This document shows positions 1 to 4,567 of a DNA stretch of 5,570 nucleotides, piece by piece. The DNA comes from Candidatus Magasanikiibacteriota bacterium (GTDB lineage: Bacteria; Patescibacteriota; Patescibacteriia; Magasanikbacterales; UBA922): positions 1-5,570 of the forward strand of contig JAHFIC010000044.1 in assembly GCA_023246555.1 (NCBI GenBank). The letters run 5' to 3'. The notes below the pieces were generated by a model. It saw nothing but the letters and a program-made list of their open reading frames with translations, was not told the origin of the DNA and did not search any database. Made by a program: the position numbers and the translations under genes. How positions within the stretch are numbered: the stretch's first letter is position 1; each line of letters begins with the position of its first letter.

Positions 1-96
1 CGTATCCACGAAAAAATCAATCAAGCCAAAAGGTTTATCCATGAGAATATTCACCCGCGTTTGCTTGTTGAACATATTCTTTTAGAAATCCCATAA
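1..96 (+). CDS. C-terminal end of a probable DNA polymerase III clamp-loader subunit (delta'-like), 5' truncated by window
   Basis: Only the last 31 codons and the TAA stop are present; the frame is open from base 1. The peptide is basic and helical and ends in an Asn-Ile-His-Pro-Arg-Leu-Leu-Val-Glu-His-Ile-Leu-Leu segment (residues 16-28 of the fragment). From memory of the family, bacterial delta' subunits (HolB) and related clamp-loader chains close with a comparable helix, an Asn-x-x-x-Arg/Gln-Leu-Leu core followed by a Leu-Leu pair. In the complete protein this collar helix helps the subunits that load the sliding clamp to oligomerise. The assignment rests on this short tail alone, so another protein ending in an amphipathic helix is possible. 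The stop codon is 7 nt before the lipoprotein start, so co-transcription is plausible. A candidate promoter for the next gene lies inside this coding end. Confidence 0.5.
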   Translation, partial: RIHEKINQAKRFIHENIHPRLLVEHILLEIP

Positions 97-97
97 T
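68..97 (+). promoter_or_regulatory. Candidate promoter of the lipoprotein gene (-35 TTGAAC, -10 CATAAT), possibly leaderless
   Basis: TTGAAC (68-73, 4/6 to TTGACA) is followed after 18 nt by CATAAT (92-97, 5/6 to TATAAT). Six bases separate the -10 box from the ATG at 104, so a start about 7 nt downstream of the box would begin the mRNA at the start codon. No Shine-Dalgarno precedes that ATG, which fits a leaderless message. The elements overlap the end of the upstream gene, and AT-rich sequence gives such matches easily. This is inference from motif and spacing only. Confidence 0.35.
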
Positions 98-103
98 TCA
101 TAT

Positions 104-1198
104 ATGAAGCACCGAACAATTCTTTTTTTGGGAGCAGCACTTCTTCTCATGGGCCAAGGATGTGTTTCTCTCTCCTCGGGTGGAGGGAGCGGGGCGCAAA
201 CAAGCGGTCCGGCCGGGGTGTTTGTGTCGGAAGATAAAGGTGAGAATTGGAAACAAGTGTCACAGCTCCCGACATTGGAAGGGGTGAAGACACTCTCTCA
301 AGTGAGTGTCTATCGGCTGGTGAACGATCCGCAAGACGATAAAGCCATGTACTGGTTGTCGCGCGGGCACGGGCTTTTTTATTCATACAATAATGGCAAA
401 AGCTGGCGGGCGGCGGAAGGCAAATTGTCGACCGGTTTTATTTATGCCGCGGCGGTGCATCCGGAAAATAAGTGCGCGATTGTGGCGACGAATGGCGGAG
501 AGGTGTATCAGTCAAATGATTGCGGCAGAACCTGGGAAGAAATTTATCGAGAATCACGGACAGACGTGCGCGTGAATTCGCTGGCCTACAATCCATTCCG
601 TCCGTACGAGATTTTCATGGGAGAAAGCAATGGGGATTTGCTGGAAAGCGACGATAATGGCGTCGCCTGGCAGGTGGTTCATCGATTTAAGAGCGGCGTG
701 GCTCAAGTTGAAACAGACCCGATTTCCGAAGGCGTATTGTATGCGGCAACGCGCAAACATGGATTGCACCGTTCAGAGGATGGTGGGGTAACCTGGATTT
801 CAACAAAAGATGCTTTGGATGAATTTCCTGACGCGAATGAGTATCGCCGTTTTGTGATCCATCCAGAAAAAACAAATATTTTGTACTGGATTTCTACCTA
901 TGGAATATTGGTGTCTGGAGATCGCGGTGATACGTGGAACCCCATCAATTTGATTACGCCGCCGGGGAGCGCCCAAATTTACGGTTTTGCGGTAAATCCA
1001 AATAACGAACGTGAACTCTACTACACCGCGACCATTAATAATCGCTCCACATTTTACACCTCCATGGATGGGGGGCAGCGATGGAAGACAAATAAGCTTC
1101 CATCGGGACAGTTGCCGACAGTGATCCGCGTTGACCCGGAAACTGACACAACAATCTATATTGGTTTTACGATTCCGCCAAGAGGAACGAAAATATAA
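104..1198 (+). CDS. Secreted lipoprotein with seven Asp-box (BNR) repeats, predicted beta-propeller
   Basis: This 364-residue protein begins with a lipoprotein-like signal: basic Lys2-His3-Arg4, a hydrophobic stretch at residues 5-16, then Gly-Gln-Gly-Cys20. The lipobox is atypical because -3 is Gly rather than Leu, so anchoring through Cys20 is likely but not certain. A Gly/Ser-rich linker spans about 22-36. The rest holds seven Ser-x-Asp/Asn-x-Gly-x-x-Trp Asp boxes, at residues 42-49, 94-101, 137-144, 182-189, 224-231, 271-278 and 320-327. They are spaced 42-52 residues apart, as expected for successive blades. The fold resembles sialidase/BNR, Ycf48/HCF136 and VPS10-type propellers. Asp boxes are structural and do not imply sialidase activity, and I see no obvious sialidase Arg triad or FRIP motif. 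Cys124 and Cys140 could form an extracytoplasmic disulfide. A cell-surface binding or assembly role is inferred; the ligand is unknown. The ATG at 104 is chosen because it opens the signal peptide directly. Confidence 0.85.
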   Translation: MKHRTILFLGAALLLMGQGCVSLSSGGGSGAQTSGPAGVFVSEDKGENWKQVSQLPTLEGVKTLSQVSVYRLVNDPQDDKAMYWLSRGHGLFYSYNNGKSWRAAEGKLSTGFIYAAAVHPENKCAIVATNGGEVYQSNDCGRTWEEIYRESRTDVRVNSLAYNPFRPYEIFMGESNGDLLESDDNGVAWQVVHRFKSGVAQVETDPISEGVLYAATRKHGLHRSEDGGVTWISTKDALDEFPDANEYRRFVIHPEKTNILYWISTYGILVSGDRGDTWNPINLITPPGSAQIYGFAVNPNNERELYYTATINNRSTFYTSMDGGQRWKTNKLPSGQLPTVIRVDPETDTTIYIGFTIPPRGTKI

Positions 1199-1199
1199 T
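1194..1199 (+). promoter_or_regulatory. Candidate -10 box (TATAAT) of frr overlapping the upstream stop codon
   Basis: A perfect TATAAT covers the TAA stop of the lipoprotein gene (1196-1198) and ends 10 nt before the frr ATG. Initiation about 7 nt downstream would leave a 3-4 nt leader, and no Shine-Dalgarno lies at a useful distance (AGAGGAA at 1181-1187 is 22 nt away). No good -35 box is visible at 16-18 nt. Chance is possible because the stop codon itself supplies part of the motif. Confidence 0.35.
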
Positions 1200-1209
1200 T
1201 GCAGACCGT

Positions 1210-1761
1210 ATGACATTTGTTGATTCAGCGCGGGAAGATTTCCAAAAAGCCGTCGAACATTTGAAGCAGGATATTGCCGGGCTTCGGACTGGCCGGGCGA
1301 CGCCGGTTTTAGTTGAGGATATTCCGATCGAGGCATACGGCACCAGACAGCCGCTCAAGGCCGTTGCTTCGATTACAGTTGGCGATCCAAAAACGATTGT
1401 TGTCCAGCCGTGGGACAAAAGCATCATGCAGGCGGTCGAAGTGGGGATTCGTCAGGCGCCGATTGGCTTAAATCCGGTAAACGATGGAAAAGTCATCCGC
1501 GTACCCTTGCCGGATTTAACCCAAGAGCGCCGTGTTGAGCTGATTAAAGTTCTTCATCAAAAGTTAGAAGTCGCGCGCATTGTGGTTCGACAGCTTCGGG
1601 AAGATGTAAAAAGTGTTATCGATGAGGCGGAAAAAGCGAAAGAGCTCGGTGAAGATGAAAAGTTCCGTCAGTACGAAGCGCTTGAGGCACTGGTCAAAGA
1701 AATGAATGAGAGGATAAAGCTTTTGGGCGAGGAGAAGGAGACAGAAATTCAGACGATTTAG
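1210..1761 (+). CDS. frr: Ribosome recycling factor
   Basis: RRF acts in the cytoplasm with EF-G to split the post-termination 70S ribosome and release mRNA and tRNA. The 183-residue length matches the family (about 185). Domain I is a long three-helix bundle and domain II a small beta domain. Diagnostic motifs are Leu-Arg-Thr-Gly-Arg-Ala (25-30), the beta-domain segment through Pro-Trp-Asp (67-69), Gly-Leu-Asn-Pro (86-89), an Ile-Arg-Val-Pro-Leu-Pro run (96-101) and Glu-Arg-Arg (106-108). The usual helix motif Arg-Asn-x-Arg-Arg-Asp appears as Arg127-Gln-Leu-Arg130-Glu-Asp132. The arginine equivalent to functionally critical E. coli Arg132 is kept (Arg130), but Asn becomes Gln and the following Arg becomes Glu. 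The ATG at 1210 aligns with the usual N-terminus: E. coli has one more residue before the Gly-Arg-Ala. The gene lies 11 nt after the lipoprotein gene with no clear Shine-Dalgarno. Unlike in many bacteria, pyrH is not adjacent. Confidence 0.97.
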   Translation: MTFVDSAREDFQKAVEHLKQDIAGLRTGRATPVLVEDIPIEAYGTRQPLKAVASITVGDPKTIVVQPWDKSIMQAVEVGIRQAPIGLNPVNDGKVIRVPLPDLTQERRVELIKVLHQKLEVARIVVRQLREDVKSVIDEAEKAKELGEDEKFRQYEALEALVKEMNERIKLLGEEKETEIQTI

Positions 1762-1802
1762 CCTCCAAAGCTTCCAAAACTGCGAGAGCTTCTAAAGCTT
1801 CA
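1761..1802 (+). repeat. Degenerate 9-nt tandem repeat (GCYTCYAAA-like) after frr
   Basis: Consecutive 9-nt blocks read GCCTCCAAA (1761), GCTTCCAAA (1770), a diverged ACTGCGAGA (1779), GCTTCTAAA (1788) and the partial GCTTCA (1797). The units differ mostly at every third base. Read from base 1761 they would encode Ala-Ser-Lys-type triplets, but that frame is not the frr frame and has no start. The block starts at the last base of the frr stop and also contributes to the hairpin before glyS. It may be slipped-strand microsatellite drift or a remnant of a former coding tail. Confidence 0.5.
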
Positions 1803-1810
1803 CTTTTTTT
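1786..1810 (+). terminator. Weak candidate intrinsic terminator after frr
   Basis: GAGCTT (1786-1791) can pair with AAGCTT (1795-1800), giving five Watson-Crick pairs plus one G-U pair around a 3-nt loop. CAC and then seven T residues (1804-1810) follow. The stem is short and AT-rich, and three bases separate it from the T tract, so any termination would be partial. It sits in the only sizeable gap of this part of the cluster, just before a candidate promoter for glyS. Confidence 0.35.
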
Positions 1811-1827
1811 GTTTCTTTTGCTATAGT
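1799..1827 (+). promoter_or_regulatory. Candidate glyS promoter (TTCACT-17-TATAGT with extended TGC)
   Basis: TTCACT (1799-1804, 4/6 to TTGACA), a 17-nt spacer and TATAGT (1822-1827, 5/6 to TATAAT) are preceded by TGC at 1819-1821, an extended -10. The box ends 3 nt before the ATG at 1831 and 9 nt before the in-frame ATG at 1837. Normal promoter geometry would therefore place the mRNA start at about 1833-1836. That favours translation from 1837 on a near-leaderless message. This is the best promoter candidate in the window, but still a motif call. Confidence 0.5.
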
Positions 1828-1830
1828 GAG

Positions 1831-3234
1831 ATGGCTATGAACTTAGAAACTATCGTTTCTCTCTGCAAGCGGAGGGGGTTTATTTTTCCCGGGAGCGAGA
1901 TCTATGGCGGACTGGCAAATAGCTGGGATTACGGCCCATTGGGGCACCTCTTGAAGCAAAACATTAAAGCCGCGTGGTGGAAGTTTTTTGTTCAAGAACG
2001 GGAAGACATGGTGCCGCTCGATACGGCCATTATCATGAATCCGAAAGTTTGGCAGGCCTCCGGACATATCGAGAATTTCAGCGATCCATTGGTGGAGTGC
2101 AAGAAATGTCATCATCGGTTTCGCGTGGACCATCTCCTTGAAGCAAAAGCGGCCGAACCGGGCTATGCCAAAGAGAAGCCGCGTGAAGTGGCCGACATTC
2201 CCTGTCCGGATTGTGGAGGCCCGCTTACGGATCCGAAGCAATTCAATCTGATGTTTAAGACATTCATCGGTTCGACCGAGGATGATGCTTCGGTGGCGTA
2301 CTTGCGGCCAGAGACTGCGGCAGGGATGTTTGTGAATTTTAAAAATATTCAGCAAACCACCCGTCGGCGCCTGCCGTTCGGCATTGCTCAAATCGGCAAG
2401 AATTTCCGGAATGAAATCACACCGGGCAACTTTATTTTCCGCACCCGTGAATTTGAAATCGGTGAATTTGAATATTTTATCAAGCCCGATGAATGGGAAA
2501 AGCATTTTGAACTGTGGCTCGCGGAAATCAAACGCTGGTGGAAGGATATCATGCAGGTCAATATGGATCATCTCGTCTGGCACGAGATTCCCGATGGCGA
2601 GCGCGCGCATTATTCAAAGCGCACGGTGGATATCGAGTATCAGTACCCTTTTGGTGTGAAGGAACTGCACGGTATCGCGTATCGCACTGACTTTGATTTA
2701 TCCCGGCATGAAAAAATGAGTGGAGAGGATCTTCACTACACCGATCCGGAGACTGGTGAAAAGTTTCTTCCACATGTTATTGAACCAACATTTGGTATTG
2801 ACCGCATGCTTCTGGTATCACTTCTCGAAGCGTATCACGAGGAAGACGTTGCGGCCACCGCCGCGGGCGGGGTCCCGCCCGAAGGCGGGAAGGATGGAAA
2901 AACGGAAACACGTATCGTGATGAAGTTCCCTAAACATTTGGCCCCGATCAAAGTCGCCGTGCTTCCACTCTCCAAAAAAGAAGAGCTTTCAAGCGTTGCC
3001 AAGGGAATCGCGGTTGATTTACGCAAACATTTTTCGGTTGATTATGATGAAACACAAAGTATCGGCAAACGCTACCGCCGTCAGGATGAAATCGGCACGC
3101 CCTATTGCGTGACGGTGGATTTTGATTCTTTGGAAGACAAAAAAGTAACGGTGCGCGAGCGTGATTCTATGAAACAGGAGCGAATTGCAATTTCGGAATT
3201 AAAGGGTTATTTGTTTGGTCAATTTCAGTCATAA
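1831..3234 (+). CDS. glyS: Glycyl-tRNA synthetase, homodimeric (alpha2) class II type
   Basis: This enzyme charges tRNA-Gly using ATP and glycine in the cytoplasm. The 467-residue chain carries the N-terminal signature Gly-Ser-Glu-Ile-Tyr-Gly-Gly (21-27) through Trp32-Asp-Tyr-Gly-Pro-Leu-Gly. A zinc-ribbon-like insert has Cys90-x2-Cys93 and Cys125-x2-Cys128. Class II motif 2 spans about Phe192-Arg193-Asn-Glu195 to Arg206-Glu-Phe, and motif 3 is Glu318-Pro-Thr-Phe-Gly-Ile-Asp-Arg325. The anticodon-binding domain runs from about 370 to the end, with Lys-Val-Ala-Val-Leu-Pro-Leu at 374-380. This is the single-chain eukaryote/archaeal-like form, not the alpha2-beta2 GlyQ/GlyS form. After motif 2, Ile-Gly replaces the Gln-Met I would expect. 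Residues 341-354 (Ala/Gly/Pro-rich) look like an added linker encoded by a GC palindrome. The ATG at 1831 is reported; the ATG at 1837, two codons on, is equally good and fits the promoter better. The M16 gene follows after 18 nt. Confidence 0.95.
   Translation: MAMNLETIVSLCKRRGFIFPGSEIYGGLANSWDYGPLGHLLKQNIKAAWWKFFVQEREDMVPLDTAIIMNPKVWQASGHIENFSDPLVECKKCHHRFRVDHLLEAKAAEPGYAKEKPREVADIPCPDCGGPLTDPKQFNLMFKTFIGSTEDDASVAYLRPETAAGMFVNFKNIQQTTRRRLPFGIAQIGKNFRNEITPGNFIFRTREFEIGEFEYFIKPDEWEKHFELWLAEIKRWWKDIMQVNMDHLVWHEIPDGERAHYSKRTVDIEYQYPFGVKELHGIAYRTDFDLSRHEKMSGEDLHYTDPETGEKFLPHVIEPTFGIDRMLLVSLLEAYHEEDVAATAAGGVPPEGGKDGKTETRIVMKFPKHLAPIKVAVLPLSKKEELSSVAKGIAVDLRKHFSVDYDETQSIGKRYRRQDEIGTPYCVTVDFDSLEDKKVTVRERDSMKQERIAISELKGYLFGQFQS
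2861..2889. repeat. GC-rich palindromic element embedded in frame in glyS
   Basis: Three alternating arms are visible: GGGCGGG (2865-2871), CCCGCCC (2874-2880) and GGCGGG (2884-2889). The first two can pair as GGGCGG/CCGCCC with loop GGTC. The last two pair as CCCGCC/GGCGGG with loop CGAA, which on the minus strand is a CCCGCC-TTCG-GGCGGG hairpin, the stable UUCG tetraloop type. The two hairpins share the middle arm and exclude each other. The block is almost pure G+C in a gene of ordinary composition. It encodes part of an Ala/Gly/Pro-rich linker at about residues 341-354 that typical GlyRS proteins, as I recall them, lack. This resembles REP-like or Rickettsia-type palindromic elements inserted into genes. 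I see no second copy in this window. Confidence 0.65.
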
Positions 3235-3238
3235 GCTT

Positions 3239-3244
3239 AGGGAG
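3239..3244 (+). promoter_or_regulatory. Shine-Dalgarno site AGGGAG setting the GTG start of the M16 gene
   Basis: AGGGAG lies 8 nt before the GTG at 3253, with a T-rich spacer. It is the clearest ribosome-binding site in the window and supports GTG as the start over any downstream ATG. The protein from that GTG also matches the family N-terminus. It lies in the 18-nt gap after glyS and overlaps an 8-nt TAAGCTTA palindrome formed with the glyS stop codon (3232-3239). Confidence 0.75.
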
Positions 3245-3252
3245 TTTTTTCT

Positions 3253-4512
3253 GTGTTTGAACAATACCAGCTTAAAAACAATGCTCGCGTTCTCCTTGTG
3301 CCCCAAACCGACACACGTTCTGTGACGGTGCTTATTATGTACCCGGTCGGCTCACGATTTGAGACAGATAAAATGGCCGGCGTGTCGCACTATATCGAAC
3401 ACCTCATGTTCAAGGGGACAAAGAAACGTAAAAATACGCTCACGCTCACGCGTGAAATCGATCGCCTTGGGGCAGAGTATAATGCGTTTACCAGCAAAGA
3501 ATACACTGGCTACTATATTAAAGTGGACAGTGCATTCACCGACACCGCGCTTGATATTCTGTCCGACATGCTGTTTCATTCGACGTTTGATCCAAAAGAA
3601 ATGGAGCGGGAAAAAGGGCCGATCGTCGAGGAACTCCGTATGTACCGCGACAACCCGATGATGAATATTGAGAACATATTTGAAGATTTGATGTACGCCG
3701 GGTGTCCGTTGGGCCGGGATATCGGCGGCACGCCAGAGACGGTGATGAGTTTCAAACGCGATGAGGTGCTGGCGTTTCGGGATAAATTTTATACCGCGTC
3801 GAACATGACCATTGTCGTGGCGGGTAAAATAGATGGAAGAACGAAAGAAAAAATTGTCGAATATTTCGGCGAAGAAAAGAACAGCGGTAAACCTTCGTCC
3901 GTTTTCAAGCCAGCCATTTTTGGTTCTCGAGAGAAAAGCAAACGTCTCGCGATCCAAAAAAAACAAACCGACCAGGTACAGCTCATGCTGGGCTGGCCCG
4001 GATTTCATTATACATCGAAAGAGAATCCATCGGTGGCAATCATGAGTGCCATTCTCGGCGGATCCATGAGTTCGCGTTTATTTATTCAAATCCGAGAACG
4101 GCGTGGGCTGGCATATCACATCAAAAGCGACGATGAGCATTTTCGCGACACCGGCCACGTGTTTATCCGGGCCGGCCTTGAAGCGAAAAATATCAATAAA
4201 GCGATTCATGTGATCGGGCAGGAGGTTGAAAAATTAATAACAAAAGGGGTGACAGCCCGAGAACTGGCTGATGCCAAGACGCACATTCACGGTAGTCTTA
4301 TCCTCTCTCTTGAAGATTCCAGCACCCAGGCCAGCTGGTATGGCAAGGAAGCGCTTTTTGATACTCGCATTCGCACGCCAGAAGAGCGGTTGGCTGAAAT
4401 CAATGCCGTGACGCAAGACGATGTGCAAGCAGCGGCGAAGCGCGTTTTTCATATGAATGAAACGCGAGTGGGGATTATTGGAGATGTGGATAAAGAGGCG
4501 GTAGCTTTTTAG
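3253..4512 (+). CDS. M16 family zinc metallopeptidase (insulinase/MPP-like, single-chain)
   Basis: This 419-residue protein has the two-domain architecture of short bacterial M16 peptidases. The N-terminal catalytic half (about 5-155) carries the inverted zinc motif His46-Tyr-Ile-Glu49-His50. A third metal ligand, Glu127 in Val-Glu-Glu-Leu, follows exactly 76 residues after His50, matching the HxxEH-x76-E pattern. The C-terminal half (about 163-345 plus tail) contains Ser-Arg-Leu-Phe (274-277) and Arg284-Gly-Leu-Ala-Tyr288, the conserved Arg/Tyr region that helps position substrate. All catalytic residues are intact, so the enzyme is probably active. No signal peptide or membrane segment is visible, so a cytoplasmic peptide-degrading or processing role is inferred; the natural substrate is unknown. 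It starts with GTG behind a strong Shine-Dalgarno, 18 nt after glyS, and is probably co-transcribed with it. tpiA follows after 55 nt. Confidence 0.93.
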   Translation: MFEQYQLKNNARVLLVPQTDTRSVTVLIMYPVGSRFETDKMAGVSHYIEHLMFKGTKKRKNTLTLTREIDRLGAEYNAFTSKEYTGYYIKVDSAFTDTALDILSDMLFHSTFDPKEMEREKGPIVEELRMYRDNPMMNIENIFEDLMYAGCPLGRDIGGTPETVMSFKRDEVLAFRDKFYTASNMTIVVAGKIDGRTKEKIVEYFGEEKNSGKPSSVFKPAIFGSREKSKRLAIQKKQTDQVQLMLGWPGFHYTSKENPSVAIMSAILGGSMSSRLFIQIRERRGLAYHIKSDDEHFRDTGHVFIRAGLEAKNINKAIHVIGQEVEKLITKGVTARELADAKTHIHGSLILSLEDSSTQASWYGKEALFDTRIRTPEERLAEINAVTQDDVQAAAKRVFHMNETRVGIIGDVDKEAVAF

Positions 4513-4534
4513 CTGCTTAGCTTATTAGAATTTT
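4503..4534 (+). repeat. Degenerate 8-nt tandem repeat (AGCTTnTT-like) at the end of the M16 gene
   Basis: Consecutive 8-nt blocks read AGCTTTTT (4503), AGCTGCTT (4511), AGCTTATT (4519) and AGAATTTT (4527). The array spans the M16 stop codon TAG (4510-4512). It is short and imperfect. Its AGCTT core also occurs in the repeat array after frr. Chance in AT-rich spacer sequence is possible. Confidence 0.35.
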
Positions 4535-4560
4535 TATGATAAGTCCCAACCTAAGAAGCT
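4511..4560. promoter_or_regulatory. Imperfect inverted repeat and -10-like box between the M16 gene and tpiA
   Basis: AGCTGCTTAG (4511-4520) and CTAAGAAGCT (4551-4560) are complementary at 9 of 10 positions, with one G-A mismatch and a 30-nt loop. The loop contains TATGAT (4535-4540, 5/6 to a -10 box), but no good -35 box lies upstream. No T tract follows the right arm, so it is not a standard intrinsic terminator. The right arm contains AAGAAG (4553-4558), a weak Shine-Dalgarno 9 nt before the tpiA ATG; pairing of the arms would hide it. Whether this is an operator, an RNA hairpin or chance is open. Confidence 0.35.
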
Positions 4561-4567
4561 TTCAATT

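Noticed and set aside
400..425. Possible second copy of the GC palindrome (GGCGGG-GGCGG-like run)
   Set aside because: It lacks the complementary CCCGCC arm, so it does not form the hairpin and is ordinary GC-rich coding sequence.
800..1336. Minus-strand open frame (178 codons) across the lipoprotein-frr junction
   Set aside because: It crosses two sense genes and their junction and has no recognisable domain or start signals.
1759..1833. UAG readthrough joining frr to glyS (same frame, no stop in the 23 intervening codons)
   Set aside because: A stop-free run of 23 codons is expected by chance about a third of the time. Both proteins have normal family ends, and the gap carries its own promoter-like sequence.
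1843..2610. Long minus-strand open frame (255 codons) opposite glyS
   Set aside because: It is fully antisense to a well-supported synthetase gene, its translation shows no domain, and long antisense frames are common opposite conserved coding sequence.
3352..4008. Minus-strand open frame (218 codons) opposite the M16 gene
   Set aside because: The sense strand carries an intact HxxEH-x76-E peptidase; the antisense product is His/Phe/Arg-rich with no recognisable motif.
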